Source of the DNA: Treponema sp. UBA4873
Lineage (GTDB): Bacteria; Spirochaetota; Spirochaetia; Treponematales; Treponemataceae
Length of the DNA: 64,000 nucleotides
Direction: 5' to 3'
Assembly (NCBI GenBank): GCA_002399405.1
Contig: DHDP01000016.1
Span: forward strand, 62,001 to 126,000
This document shows positions 8,603 through 17,533 of this stretch, piece after piece. The position numbers and the translations under genes are program-made. Position 1 is the first letter of the stretch. Each line of letters begins with the position of its first letter. The notes under the pieces were generated by a model, which made no database searches, was not told the DNA's origin, and worked only from the letters and a program-made list of their open reading frames with translations.

Positions 8603-9022
8603 ATGACAAAGGCAATCGTATATGCAAGTACAACCGGCAATACGGAAATGATGGCGCAGGCCGTCGAAAAAGGCGCTAAGCGTTCCGGAGCCGATGTTCT
8701 TTTTATTACGGCGGACAAAGCGTCTGCGGCGGAAGTCCTTCCTGCGGATGTGATTATTCTGGGAAGTCCTGCAATGGGCGCCGAAACCCTCGAGGACAGT
8801 ATGGAGACGTTTTTCTCCACTCTGGAAGGGAAATTGAAAGGTAAAAAAGTTGCACTGTTCGGTTCGTACGACTGGGGCGACGGACAGTGGATGCGCGACT
8901 GGGCGGACCGCGTCACGAACGCAGGCGGAAAAATGATTAACGGGCAGGGACTTATCGGTCACCTGACGCCCGATGAATCAGTATTGAAGCAGTGCGAACA
9001 GATTGGAGAAAGCGCGGCATAA
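8603..9022 (+). CDS. Flavodoxin
   Basis: A 139-residue flavodoxin with the FMN phosphate loop STTGNTE near residue 9-15 and the later loops GSPAMGAETLED and GSYDWGDGQW, both at the expected flavin-contacting positions. Flavodoxin replaces ferredoxin as an electron carrier when iron is short, so its place at the end of the feo operon makes physiological sense. ATG 8603 follows TAGGAG and starts one base after the DUF3793 stop codon. A strong terminator lies about 90 bases downstream and probably ends the feo transcript. Confidence 0.93.
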   Translation: MTKAIVYASTTGNTEMMAQAVEKGAKRSGADVLFITADKASAAEVLPADVIILGSPAMGAETLEDSMETFFSTLEGKLKGKKVALFGSYDWGDGQWMRDWADRVTNAGGKMINGQGLIGHLTPDESVLKQCEQIGESAA

Positions 9023-9107
9023 AACAGGTTCTTCTGACGTCCGGACGGTAGTTGTCAATTATTATCCGGATGGACATAGCTACAAAGAAAAAGTTTCCAG
9101 CTTTTTA

Positions 9108-9154
9108 CAGGACCTGTTGCGTGTACCAATAGTGCTCAGGTCCTGTTTTTTTTT
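9108..9154 (+). terminator. Rho-independent terminator
   Basis: CAGGACCTG (9108-9116) pairs perfectly with CAGGTCCTG (9137-9145) and is followed by nine T. It ends the feo transcript. It also lies only about 38 bases before the DtxR-family gene, so it could act as an attenuator if a promoter lies near 9053 (a weak TTGTCA box is visible there). Confidence 0.85.
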
Positions 9155-9191
9155 ACGATGCCGGTTACGGCGCGGAAGAGGAGAGAACGGA

Positions 9192-9578
9192 ATGTATAAA
9201 GCTGAAGAAGATTACCTTGAAGCGATTCTTATGCTGGAACAGAAGAACGGGACCGTTCGTTCTGTCGACGTTGCAAAAGCAAAGGAAGTGACAAAACCGA
9301 GCGTAAGCCATGCGATGTCCGTTTTACGGGATAAAGGATTCGTTACGTTTGCGGAAAATAATGCGATTCAGCTTACAAAAGAGGGAAGAGTGATAGCCGA
9401 AGCCGTATACGACAGGCATACGCTGCTTACCGAGTTTCTTGCCGGCATTACGGGATTAGAACGGGAACAGGCGGAGCAGAATGCCTGCCGCATAGAACAC
9501 GACGTCGACTGTGATGTTGTAGCCGGCATCAAGATGTGGATGAGGAAGAACATGGCGCGTGCTGATGAATCAAAGTGA
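9192..9578 (+). CDS. DtxR/MntR-family metal-dependent repressor
   Basis: A 128-residue two-domain regulator: a winged helix (EEDYLEAILMLEQKNGTVRSVDVA, then VTKPSVSHAMSVLRDKGFV) and a metal-binding dimerisation half with AEAVYDRHTLLTEFLAGI and later EHDVDCDVVAGIKMWM. There is no C-terminal SH3 domain, as in MntR or TroR. The chosen start is ATG 9192 after AGGAGAG, because upstream in-frame sequence runs through the terminator. It is the best candidate in the window for the protein that reads the GTTAG...CTAAC sites. Whether it senses Fe(II) or Mn(II) cannot be told from sequence. It begins a long co-directional gene run to 17383. Confidence 0.9.
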   Translation: MYKAEEDYLEAILMLEQKNGTVRSVDVAKAKEVTKPSVSHAMSVLRDKGFVTFAENNAIQLTKEGRVIAEAVYDRHTLLTEFLAGITGLEREQAEQNACRIEHDVDCDVVAGIKMWMRKNMARADESK

Positions 9579-9629
9579 CAGGCTTATCGGGGAAAACATG
9601 CGGAGAGAATATTCTGCGGGAGGAAAATT

Positions 9630-10007
9630 ATGATAAACACAATTGTTATTCTTATTTTGATTCTTGGAATAATTTTCGGTATACAATCATTTTTAAAACG
9701 TGCGGCGGGAAAAAGCTGCTGCAGCAGCGGCGATTCGGAAGTGAAAATTGAACCTGCCGATAAAAACCGCAGCGATTACAAATTCAGAGCTTATGTACGC
9801 ATTGAGGGAATGACGTGCAAAAACTGTGTACGGCACATTGAAAACGCGCTGAACAGCATTGACGGCGTGTGGGCGAAAGTGAATTTACGAAAAAAGACAG
9901 CGGACGTTTTGTTAAAGAAAAACACCGCAGCGGATGTAATTACCAATGCGGTTGAGGGTGCCGGTTATAAAGCGGCCGATATCGAAATAAGAAATAATGA
10001 TAAATAA
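9630..10007 (+). CDS. Membrane-anchored heavy-metal-associated (HMA) domain protein
   Basis: A 125-residue protein with one N-terminal membrane helix (NTIVILILILGIIFGIQ), a short linker with CCSS, then an HMA domain carrying GMTCKNCV (the CxxC metal site) and the family's VNLRKKTADVLLKK strand. Such domains bind Cu(I), Zn(II) or similar ions. The architecture is unusual because HMA domains are mostly soluble chaperones or ATPase appendages. GGAGG precedes ATG 9630. It overlaps the ABC transporter start by 11 bases, which ties it to that transporter. Confidence 0.82.
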   Translation: MINTIVILILILGIIFGIQSFLKRAAGKSCCSSGDSEVKIEPADKNRSDYKFRAYVRIEGMTCKNCVRHIENALNSIDGVWAKVNLRKKTADVLLKKNTAADVITNAVEGAGYKAADIEIRNNDK

Positions 10008-11745
10008 GCGGTTAATAAACTTAGTTCCGGAAAGTAAGAAATATATTGCGGCGACAGTTCTTTTTCAGAGCGTTGAACTGGCGGTGAATATCCGCATGAT
10101 TTTCAGTATTGCAACATATCTGCAGAAACTTCTTGAACATACTGCCGATATAGCGGATCTGTATCTTACTGCGGCAGTAATAATTATTTCACTATGTATC
10201 AGGTATGTGTGTATTCTGTGTGCATCCCGTTCGGCATTCCTTTCTTCAAAAACGGTAAAGAGACGTCTCCGTGAATTGATTTTTAATAAACTGTTGAGAC
10301 AGGGGGCTTCTTATGCTGCTGCTGTTTCGAGTGCCGAAATCGTACAGATTTCAGTTGAAGGAGTTGAACAGTTGGAGACGTATTTCGGCGCATATCTTCC
10401 GCAGTTTTTTTACAGTATGGTTGCGACAATCGGACTTTTCATTGCGTTGAGTTTTGCGGACGTGATGTGCGCGGCTGTGTTTCTTGTATGCGTGCTCCTT
10501 ATTCCGGTTACGATTGCACTTGTACAGACGATTGCGAAGCGTCTTTTGGGAAAGTACTGGACCCGGTATGCGTCGCTCGGAAATTCATTCCTTGAAAATC
10601 TTCAGGGACTTACGACGCTTAAAATCTATAAGGCGGATCAGTATAAAAATGAAGAGATGAACAAAGAGTCCGAGCTTTTCCGAAAAATCACGATGAAAGT
10701 GCTTATCATGCAGCTCAACTCCATTACCATTATGGACGTAATTGCGTACGGAGGAGCCTCTCTCGGTATTATTATTTCGTTACTGCAGTTCAGGAACGGA
10801 GCGGTTACGTTAGGTCAGTGCGTAGCGATAATTCTGCTGTCCGCCGATTTTTTTATTCCGATGCGCAGGCTCGGCAGTCTCTTTCATACAGCCATGAACG
10901 GAATAGCTGCGAGCGGCAGGATATTCCGTCTGCTCGATCTGCCGGAACCGGAAGATGCGGAAAAAGAACAGTTTCCGGAGGAGTGCGGCATCAGATGCAG
11001 AAATCTGTATTTTTCCTATTCGGCAGAACGGGAAATACTGCACGGTATCGATCTGGATTTTGCTCCGGGCGGCGTGAATGCCATCGTCGGAGAGAGCGGA
11101 AGCGGCAAGTCGACCATAGCTTCTATCCTTATGGGGCGTAACAGAAACTTCACGGGCGATGTGTTTGTCGGATCCGAACCGCTTACTCATATTCGGGAAC
11201 AGAGCATTATGAAACATATGACGTATGTCGGTTCAAACAGTTACCTGTTCACCGGAACGGTGCGTGACAACCTGCTGATGGGAACGGACGGTGCCTCCGA
11301 TGATGAGTTGTGGTCAGTGCTTAAGGAAGTGAATATTGCCGGATTTCTTCATGAGGCTGAAGGTCTTGAGACCCGGTTGTCGGAGCAGGGAAGTAACTTT
11401 TCCGGCGGGCAGAGACAGCGGCTTGCGATCGCTCGTGCGCTTCTGCATGACAGCCCTGTGTACATCTTCGATGAAGCGACGTCAAACATTGATGCGGACA
11501 GTGAAAATGAAATTATGGAATGTATTTACCGAATGTCGGCAGGTAAGACTGTCGTTCTTATAACGCACCGGCTGGCAAACGCCCGGAAAGCGCAGCGGAT
11601 TTTTGTGTTGCAGCACGGTTCTGTCGCAGAGTCGGGAAGACACGATGAGCTTATCGGTAAAAGCTGTGCTTATGCGGAGCTTTGGAAGACTCAGTGTTCA
11701 CTTGAGAAATACAACCGGGAGAAACTATATGAAAAGGCGGAGTAA
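9997..11745 (+). CDS. ABC transporter, fused permease and ATPase, first of pair
   Basis: A 582-residue exporter-fold half transporter: about six membrane helices in the first 310 residues, then an ATPase with Walker A GESGSGKST near 365, signature FSGGQRQR near 466 and Walker B VYIFDEATS near 487. It overlaps the upstream HMA gene by 11 bases and the partner transporter by 17 bases, so the two halves probably form a heterodimer. Some exporter-fold pairs act as siderophore importers (YbtPQ, IrtAB). The island context makes that the leading guess here, but export of a metal ligand or thiol is possible. Confidence 0.85.
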   Translation: MINKRLINLVPESKKYIAATVLFQSVELAVNIRMIFSIATYLQKLLEHTADIADLYLTAAVIIISLCIRYVCILCASRSAFLSSKTVKRRLRELIFNKLLRQGASYAAAVSSAEIVQISVEGVEQLETYFGAYLPQFFYSMVATIGLFIALSFADVMCAAVFLVCVLLIPVTIALVQTIAKRLLGKYWTRYASLGNSFLENLQGLTTLKIYKADQYKNEEMNKESELFRKITMKVLIMQLNSITIMDVIAYGGASLGIIISLLQFRNGAVTLGQCVAIILLSADFFIPMRRLGSLFHTAMNGIAASGRIFRLLDLPEPEDAEKEQFPEECGIRCRNLYFSYSAEREILHGIDLDFAPGGVNAIVGESGSGKSTIASILMGRNRNFTGDVFVGSEPLTHIREQSIMKHMTYVGSNSYLFTGTVRDNLLMGTDGASDDELWSVLKEVNIAGFLHEAEGLETRLSEQGSNFSGGQRQRLAIARALLHDSPVYIFDEATSNIDADSENEIMECIYRMSAGKTVVLITHRLANARKAQRIFVLQHGSVAESGRHDELIGKSCAYAELWKTQCSLEKYNREKLYEKAE

Positions 11746-13387
11746 TTTAAGCGTCTGTTTTCATCTTTTAAAGCTTGTAAAACCTCTCTCCTTTATTATG
11801 ATTTTGGCGGTTTTTTTCGGAACTGCAGGTTTCATCTGTGCGGCGGGCGTACCGGTTGCCGGAACATTTGCCTTATTGTGTGCGACGGGAATCCTCCCTG
11901 ATGTCAGACTTGGAACAATTCTTATACTTATGGCGGTTTTTGCATTGCTTCGCGGTATACTCCATTACGTTGAGCAGACATGCAACCATTATATTGCATT
12001 CAAACTGCTTGCATTGATACGCGATAAAGTTTTTTTTGCGTTCAGGCGTTTGAGCCCTGCGAAATTAGAGGACAAGGGAAAAGGAAATCTGATTTCACTG
12101 ATTACTTCGGACATAGAACTGCTTGAAGTCTTTTATGCGCACACGATTTCGCCTGCTGTTATTGCGCTGCTCTTTTGCATATCGGCATGTGTTTTTCTGG
12201 GAACATATTACCGGGGCTTTGCGCTGCTGGCCGCAGTTGCCTATGTTTGTGTTGGGATTGTTATTCCTGTCGTTGTCTCGAAAAAAGGAAGAAGTGACGG
12301 CATGCAGTTCCGTACGAAGTCGGGGGAATTGAGCAGTTTTGTTCTCGAAAATCTGCGCGGATTATCTGAGATTATTCAGTACGGACGAGGCGGAGACCGT
12401 CTTTCGAAAATGAACTCGCTTACCGACGAATTGCTTGCTTACGACGGAAAAATGAAAAGGCGCGCAGGAATAAGCGGAGGCGTGACAACTGCCGTAATTC
12501 TTTTTTTTGCCGCTTTGCTCCTCGTTTGGGCGTCAGTATTGTATATGCGCGGAACGATTGATTTTGCAGGCGTGCTTATACCAGTTGTGGCGTTCATGAG
12601 TTCGTTCGGTCCCGTCATTGCGCTTTCCAATCTGGGCGGTACGCTCCAGAATACGTTTGCGTCCGGGAACCGTGTGCTCGACGTACTTGAAGAACAGCCT
12701 GAAACTGAAGAAATATTTAATAAACCGCAGGTTCATTTTAAAAATGCCGGCGTAGAACATATTGATTTTTCCTACGGAACCGAGGCGGTTTTATCTGATG
12801 TGTCTGTTAAATTTCCCTCTCATACGATTGTCGGTATAGTCGGCAAAAGCGGAAGCGGCAAATCGACATTTCTTAAACTGCTCATGCGTTTCTGGTCGGT
12901 ACGGACCGGCGTTATTAACATTTCAGGAGTACCCGTCGACGAAGTGAATACATCCGATCTGCGCGATATGGAAAGTTATGTGACCCAGGAAACGGATATG
13001 TTTCATGACAGCATAGAAAATAATGTTAAAATCGCAAAACCTGATGCATCGCATGAAGAGGTTGTAACTGCCTGCAGAAAAGCGTCGGTGCACGACTTCA
13101 TTATGACGCTGCCGGAAGGGTACAATACCGCAGTCGGAGAACTCGGCGATACTCTTTCAGGAGGAGAAAAACAACGGCTCGGGCTTGCGCGCGCGTTTTT
13201 GCACGACGCTCCGTTTCTGCTGCTTGACGAGCCGACAAGCAGCCTCGACAGCCTGAATGAAGCGATTATTCTGAAATCGGTTAACGATGCCCGTGAGCAC
13301 CAGACGATTGTGCTTGTTTCTCATCGCCGTTCGACGATGAAAATAACAGATACGTTGTACAGGCTGGAGAACGGGAGAATGTGCTGA
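11729..13387 (+). CDS. ABC transporter, fused permease and ATPase, second of pair
   Basis: A 552-residue partner half transporter. Membrane segments fill the N-terminal half; the ATPase has Walker A GKSGSGKST near 371, signature LSGGEKQR near 476 and Walker B LLLDEPTSSLD near 495. The start is ATG 11729 after GGGAGA, inside the end of the first half; in-frame codons upstream of it overlap the partner and lack homology. Both ATPase sites look intact. It shares the YbtPQ/IrtAB-type layout with the pair at 48008-51485, so the genome devotes two such systems to metal-regulated transport. Confidence 0.85.
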   Translation: MKRRSNLSVCFHLLKLVKPLSFIMILAVFFGTAGFICAAGVPVAGTFALLCATGILPDVRLGTILILMAVFALLRGILHYVEQTCNHYIAFKLLALIRDKVFFAFRRLSPAKLEDKGKGNLISLITSDIELLEVFYAHTISPAVIALLFCISACVFLGTYYRGFALLAAVAYVCVGIVIPVVVSKKGRSDGMQFRTKSGELSSFVLENLRGLSEIIQYGRGGDRLSKMNSLTDELLAYDGKMKRRAGISGGVTTAVILFFAALLLVWASVLYMRGTIDFAGVLIPVVAFMSSFGPVIALSNLGGTLQNTFASGNRVLDVLEEQPETEEIFNKPQVHFKNAGVEHIDFSYGTEAVLSDVSVKFPSHTIVGIVGKSGSGKSTFLKLLMRFWSVRTGVINISGVPVDEVNTSDLRDMESYVTQETDMFHDSIENNVKIAKPDASHEEVVTACRKASVHDFIMTLPEGYNTAVGELGDTLSGGEKQRLGLARAFLHDAPFLLLDEPTSSLDSLNEAIILKSVNDAREHQTIVLVSHRRSTMKITDTLYRLENGRMC

Positions 13388-13719
13388 TGCCGGCCGCGCA
13401 GAAGAAAAGGGAGAAAGAGAAACTGGTTATTGAATGGATGATTCTGCTGTATTGCCGCAGAAAGCATCGTGCTAAAAACGGGCTTTGCACCGAATGCGAA
13501 GCGCTGAAAGAGTATGCGTTTATGCGCAGCGACAATTGCCCTTTCATGGAAACGAAGACATTCTGTTCATGCTGCAGAGTACATTGCTACAGCGCCGGCA
13601 TGCGCGAAAAGATAAAACTTGTGATGCGTTATTCGGGACCGCGCATGTTGCTGTATCATCCGCTGCTGGCCTTCAGGCATACGGCAGAAATGATGAAAGA
13701 AAAGAGACGGCAGCGGTGA
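13387..13719 (+). CDS. YgbA-like (nitrous oxide-stimulated promoter family) protein
   Basis: A 110-residue protein with the family's cysteine pattern: CRRKHRAKNGLCTECEALKEYA, then CPFMETKTFCSCCRVHCY and MREKIKLVMRYSGPRML. This fits PF11756, of which E. coli YgbA is a member. The cysteines suggest bound iron-sulfur or zinc. In enterobacteria YgbA is linked to recovery from nitrosative damage to iron-sulfur metabolism; here the link is to iron uptake genes. ATG 13387 overlaps the TGA of the upstream ABC gene, which indicates coupled translation. Confidence 0.8.
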   Translation: MPAAQKKREKEKLVIEWMILLYCRRKHRAKNGLCTECEALKEYAFMRSDNCPFMETKTFCSCCRVHCYSAGMREKIKLVMRYSGPRMLLYHPLLAFRHTAEMMKEKRRQR

Positions 13720-13746
13720 ATCTGCCGTAAAACCGGAGGTTGAACG

Positions 13747-14697
13747 ATGGAACATTTGCAGTTCAGTTTATTCACGAGCAGCGAAACGCAGATTGAACAG
13801 CTGGGTGATTGTACTGTTTATACCGTTAATAACTCTACGGGTTCGGGTAAAATGACCGATTATCCGGTCTTTTCCGGAATTCATCTTATTTATAACGACT
13901 TTCATATGCGTGTTTGTCCGTGCGATGAAAAACAGTGTCTGAATTGTATCGAACTGAATCATTGCTGTGAAGGACGGATAGAAATCGAATACAACGGTAA
14001 ATTATACTACCTTGGAAAAGGGGATTTTGCGCTTGCATCGAAGGACGGTGCGGTACAGTCGTCGTATTTTCCGCTTGCGCATTATCACGGAATCAGTATC
14101 GTGCTGGACGGTACCTTAATAACCGATGAAACCGTTCAGCTGCTGAAAAGTTTTTCAATAGATATTGTTTCGCTGTACCGGCGGTACTACGGGGACGGAA
14201 AATGTGTACTACTCAGAGACAACACTTCCGTGGAACATATCTTTGCAGAGTTGTATACGGTTCATGATTCGGTGAAAATAAGCTATCTCAAAGTTAAGGT
14301 AATCGAACTGCTGCTGTTTTTGAGTGTATCCGAGAATTTTGCATGCAGAGTACAACAGGAGTTATATCCTGCGTACCGGGTGGAGAAAGTAAAAAAAGTA
14401 CGCGAATACATAGAAACTCATCTCGACGAACGTTTTACGGTAGAGGAACTCGCTGATAAATTCAGAATACCGCTGACAGCGATGAAACTCTGTTTCCGAG
14501 CTGTATACGGTATGCCTGTTGCGTCGTTCATACGCAGCATGCGCATCCAGCAGGCATCATGTCTGCTGCGGACGACCGAGCTTTCGGTAATGGATATTGC
14601 CGGTACCGTAGGATATGACAATGCCAGCAAATTTGCGTCGGCCTTCAGGGGAATTATGAACTGTAATCCTGTTGAATACCGGCAGAGAGCTATGTAA
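13747..14697 (+). CDS. AraC-family transcriptional regulator
   Basis: A 316-residue regulator with a cupin-like N-terminal half (NHCCEGRIEIEYNGKLYYLG) and a C-terminal double helix-turn-helix: VREYIETHLDERFTVEELAD, then MDIAGTVGYDNASKFASAF and NPVEYRQ. It resembles YbtA/PchR-type regulators that activate siderophore uptake genes when the siderophore is bound. It sits between the ABC pair and the ECF transporter, after CGGAGG. A decayed copy of its C terminus lies at 22315-22404. The ligand is unknown. Confidence 0.88.
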   Translation: MEHLQFSLFTSSETQIEQLGDCTVYTVNNSTGSGKMTDYPVFSGIHLIYNDFHMRVCPCDEKQCLNCIELNHCCEGRIEIEYNGKLYYLGKGDFALASKDGAVQSSYFPLAHYHGISIVLDGTLITDETVQLLKSFSIDIVSLYRRYYGDGKCVLLRDNTSVEHIFAELYTVHDSVKISYLKVKVIELLLFLSVSENFACRVQQELYPAYRVEKVKKVREYIETHLDERFTVEELADKFRIPLTAMKLCFRAVYGMPVASFIRSMRIQQASCLLRTTELSVMDIAGTVGYDNASKFASAFRGIMNCNPVEYRQRAM

Positions 14698-14718
14698 ATG
14701 AGGAGCAATCGGTAATTT

Positions 14719-15282
14719 ATGAAGACCCAAATATTCGAATCGTTTAAAGTAACGGACGTTGTGTTTCTTGCAGTTATTTCGGCTGTAACACTCTGTACCA
14801 GTGCAGTCATGCCGCTCGTTGTTAGTTTACAGCCGGTCGTGTTCGGAATAGCAAATCTGGTAACCAGCCTGCAGATATCGTTTTTTTTCACCGTAGGCCT
14901 TGTGAAAGTCCGGAAAACGGGAGCACTGTTTATCATGTCCCTTTTTATGGGCCTGTTTCAATTGTTAATGGCGCCGATAATGTTTTTTTCCACGCTGTCG
15001 GTTTCTCTTGTAGTAGAACTTCTCATACTGATTATGTTCAGAGGGTACAAGAAAAACTGCGCGGTATTTACGGCAATGGTTCTGTATAATCCGCTCGGAC
15101 TCGTTAGTAATGTTTTATATAATCTGCTGTTCGGCAGAGAAACCGCCCTTGCAGTTTTAACAAGAGCACCGGTCGTGACAGTCTGTATGACCGTGGCAGT
15201 TGCAGCGCTTTCAGTTACAGGAGCGTTGCTTGGTATAAAAATTTCGGGGGAATTGGAAAAATCCGGAGTACTTAAAAAATGA
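14719..15282 (+). CDS. ECF transporter S-component-like membrane protein
   Basis: A 187-residue protein with about five or six membrane helices and almost no soluble part. The layout, immediately before EcfT and a double EcfA, marks it as the substrate-binding S component of a dedicated (group I) energy-coupling factor transporter. The substrate cannot be read from sequence; within this island a metal-chelate or heme-related compound is the natural guess. The stop overlaps the EcfT start by 4 bases (ATGA). Confidence 0.75.
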   Translation: MKTQIFESFKVTDVVFLAVISAVTLCTSAVMPLVVSLQPVVFGIANLVTSLQISFFFTVGLVKVRKTGALFIMSLFMGLFQLLMAPIMFFSTLSVSLVVELLILIMFRGYKKNCAVFTAMVLYNPLGLVSNVLYNLLFGRETALAVLTRAPVVTVCMTVAVAALSVTGALLGIKISGELEKSGVLKK

Positions 15283-15956
15283 ATGTCCGCTTGTATGCAG
15301 AACGTCCGCTTTATCCGCTTTTCGGACTGCTTTCATCGCTGCTGATTGCAATTACGGGACTTCTCGCCGCACCGCATGAAAACTGTATTCTGTTTTTGGG
15401 ATCGGTTTGGGTGGTGTTTTTTGTGTTCGGCTGCAGGCGTGCGTGCCTGGCGGTTATTCCGTATGCTGCGGTTCTTTGCGCTGTGTTTTCGGGAATTACA
15501 TATGCCGTCTCCAGAGACGGTATTTCGTCTTATGCCGCAGTAAACCGCATACTCGCCGTAAGTATAGCCGTAATTCCGGGACTTGCCGTTTCTCCCGTAC
15601 AGATGGTGAGAAATTTTTCGATGCTGAAAATTCCCCGGATAATTACGCTCGGCATGATGATAACGCTTAATTTTTTCCCTCTTCTCGGAAATGAAATACG
15701 ACAGGTGCGTAAAGCGATGAAAACCAGGGGAGCAGACAGCATGGCGAGTCCGCGAATTTTTTACCGAGCTTTCTTCATTCCGCTCGTTGTGCGGCTTGTT
15801 AATATTTCAGATACGCTTGCGCTTTCGGTACAAACCCGGGGATTTACGAGCGGATCGTCCGCTCATTCCGTGTACAAACCCGTACGGGTTCGCTTTACGG
15901 ACGTTGCTTTCATCCTGCTGATACTCGGCTTATGTGCAGGTACGGTATTCTTATGA
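15279..15956 (+). CDS. ECF transporter T component
   Basis: A 225-residue membrane protein of the EcfT/CbiQ family. It has several membrane helices and the cytoplasmic coupling segment with IRQVRKAMKTRGAD, which contains the family's A-R-G type signature, followed later by ALSVQTRGF, the second coupling motif. It links the S component to the ATPases. ATGA overlaps join it to the genes on both sides (15279-15282 and 15953-15956). Confidence 0.88.
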   Translation: MNVRLYAERPLYPLFGLLSSLLIAITGLLAAPHENCILFLGSVWVVFFVFGCRRACLAVIPYAAVLCAVFSGITYAVSRDGISSYAAVNRILAVSIAVIPGLAVSPVQMVRNFSMLKIPRIITLGMMITLNFFPLLGNEIRQVRKAMKTRGADSMASPRIFYRAFFIPLVVRLVNISDTLALSVQTRGFTSGSSAHSVYKPVRVRFTDVAFILLILGLCAGTVFL

Positions 15957-17383
15957 AAGCTGTTGAATTTATCAACGTGACGTTTTCGTATGAAGGCAGC
16001 GGCGCGGCGGTTCTGGATACCGCTTCGTTTTGCGCCGAGTATAATCAGTTAACTGTACTTGCCGGTTTTTCAGGCGCGGGGAAAAGTACCGTCCTTTCGC
16101 TTATTGCGGGCATTATCCCGAACGAGGTATCAGGAAACATGTGCGGAGAAATACTGATTGCCGGTGAAAATGTCCGGGGCAAACAGCTGCGCGGATTGTG
16201 CAGGAAAGTCGGTATTGTATTGCAGAACGCGGAGTTGCAGATTATCCATCCGTATGTCGAAGATGAAATAGCATTCGGATGCGAGAACTGTAATTTTTCC
16301 CCTGCCCTTATAGAGGAGTGTGTTTTATATTCGTGCAGTACGATGAAGCTGAATCCCGCTTGGGAAACCGGAACGCTTTCCGGTGGTCAAAAACAGCGGC
16401 TCATCACCGCTGCCGTACTCGCAATGAAGCAGAAGATTATTGTGCTTGACGAACCGCTTGCAAATCTCGACAGGGACGGAACTCTTTTGCTGATGACAGA
16501 ACTGCGGAAACTTGCTGAATGCGGATACGCCGTTCTCATCGTTGAACACCGTCTCGATATGGTCCTTCCTTTTGTGGACACGGTGTGGGATATCCGTTCA
16601 GGAAAACTGTTCAGAGTTGAAAATAAAATGGAATATCTGAAGTCGCATGCCGGTTGCATAACGGACACGTGCGTTCAAAAAACGACGGACGATGTTCTGT
16701 TTTCCCTTGAGCATGTCGGATTGACGGCTGCAAAACGGCAGATACTGAAGGATATAACGTTTTCGATTCGTAAAGGAGAACGGGTGTTGCTGCTCGGCGA
16801 AAACGGTTGCGGGAAGACGACATTGCTGCGGCTGCTTGCGCGGTTGAGTATGCCGACGAAAGGGAAAATAATTCAATATCTGGATACTTCATTCGGACAG
16901 AACAGGAAAGGTTCCCGCAGGTGGTTTTCGGAAGTCGGGGTAGTATATCAGAATCCTGCCAATCAGTTGTTTATGCCGACTGTTATGCAGGAAATAGCCT
17001 ACGGTGCGGAATCAGAGCAGTACGCGCGGGAAATAATGCATTTGTTCCGCGTCGAGCATCTGGCAGAGCGTCATCCACAGTCTCTTTCCGAAGGTCAGAA
17101 ACGCCGCGTTACCATCGCATCCGTTGCCGCGTCAAATCCCCGGGTTTTTCTTCTTGACGAACCGACAGTCGGGCAGGATTATTCGGGGTTACAGGAAATG
17201 ATTTCAATTCTGAACAGACTTCACGAAGAGAACGGAAACACGATGATTACTGTTACACATGACCTGCGGTGCGCCGAGGCAGTATGCGATCATGCGGTAT
17301 ATATTATTAATGGTTTTGTCGCCGAAGAGGGAGGCAAAGAATTGGTGCGCCGATATTTTACGAAGGATGATATACGGCATTAA
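15953..17383 (+). CDS. ECF transporter ATPase with two fused nucleotide-binding domains
   Basis: A 476-residue protein made of two ABC ATPase domains in tandem. The first has Walker A GFSGAGKST near residue 38 and signature LSGGQKQR near 141; the second has GENGCGKTT near 281 and LSEGQKRR near 376. Both Walker B motifs end in DEP. The fused form replaces separate EcfA and EcfA' subunits. ATG 15953 forms a 4-base overlap with the EcfT stop. It ends the long gene run that starts at the DtxR-family gene. Confidence 0.9.
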   Translation: MKAVEFINVTFSYEGSGAAVLDTASFCAEYNQLTVLAGFSGAGKSTVLSLIAGIIPNEVSGNMCGEILIAGENVRGKQLRGLCRKVGIVLQNAELQIIHPYVEDEIAFGCENCNFSPALIEECVLYSCSTMKLNPAWETGTLSGGQKQRLITAAVLAMKQKIIVLDEPLANLDRDGTLLLMTELRKLAECGYAVLIVEHRLDMVLPFVDTVWDIRSGKLFRVENKMEYLKSHAGCITDTCVQKTTDDVLFSLEHVGLTAAKRQILKDITFSIRKGERVLLLGENGCGKTTLLRLLARLSMPTKGKIIQYLDTSFGQNRKGSRRWFSEVGVVYQNPANQLFMPTVMQEIAYGAESEQYAREIMHLFRVEHLAERHPQSLSEGQKRRVTIASVAASNPRVFLLDEPTVGQDYSGLQEMISILNRLHEENGNTMITVTHDLRCAEAVCDHAVYIINGFVAEEGGKELVRRYFTKDDIRH

Positions 17384-17433
17384 TAAATTCCGCATAAGCG
17401 GGAAAAATTATTATAAAAAACAGTGTTAACCTA

Positions 17434-17486
17434 TTGACGTGGCAGGATAAAATACAGTAGCCTCTAAAAAGTTAGCAGCTGCTAAT
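17434..17486 (+). promoter_or_regulatory. Promoter and DtxR-box-like operator of the TonB-receptor operon
   Basis: A -35-like TTGACG (17434-17439) is followed, 18 bases later, by a poor -10 candidate TAGCCT (17458-17463). The operator GTTAGCAGCTGCTAAT (17471-17486) has a perfect 14-bp palindromic core and would cover the transcription start. It is the cleanest palindrome of the set and lies 48 bases before the small lipoprotein gene that leads the TonB operon. Confidence 0.65.
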
Positions 17487-17533
17487 TTTAAATAAAACAT
17501 ATGTTTGATAACTACAGAGTCACAGAGGTTGGA

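Noticed and set aside
9003..9191. N-terminal extension of the DtxR-family protein starting at ATG 9003
   Set aside because: It would translate through the terminator stem and T run, and the family begins at the MYKAEEDYLEAI segment after AGGAGAG.
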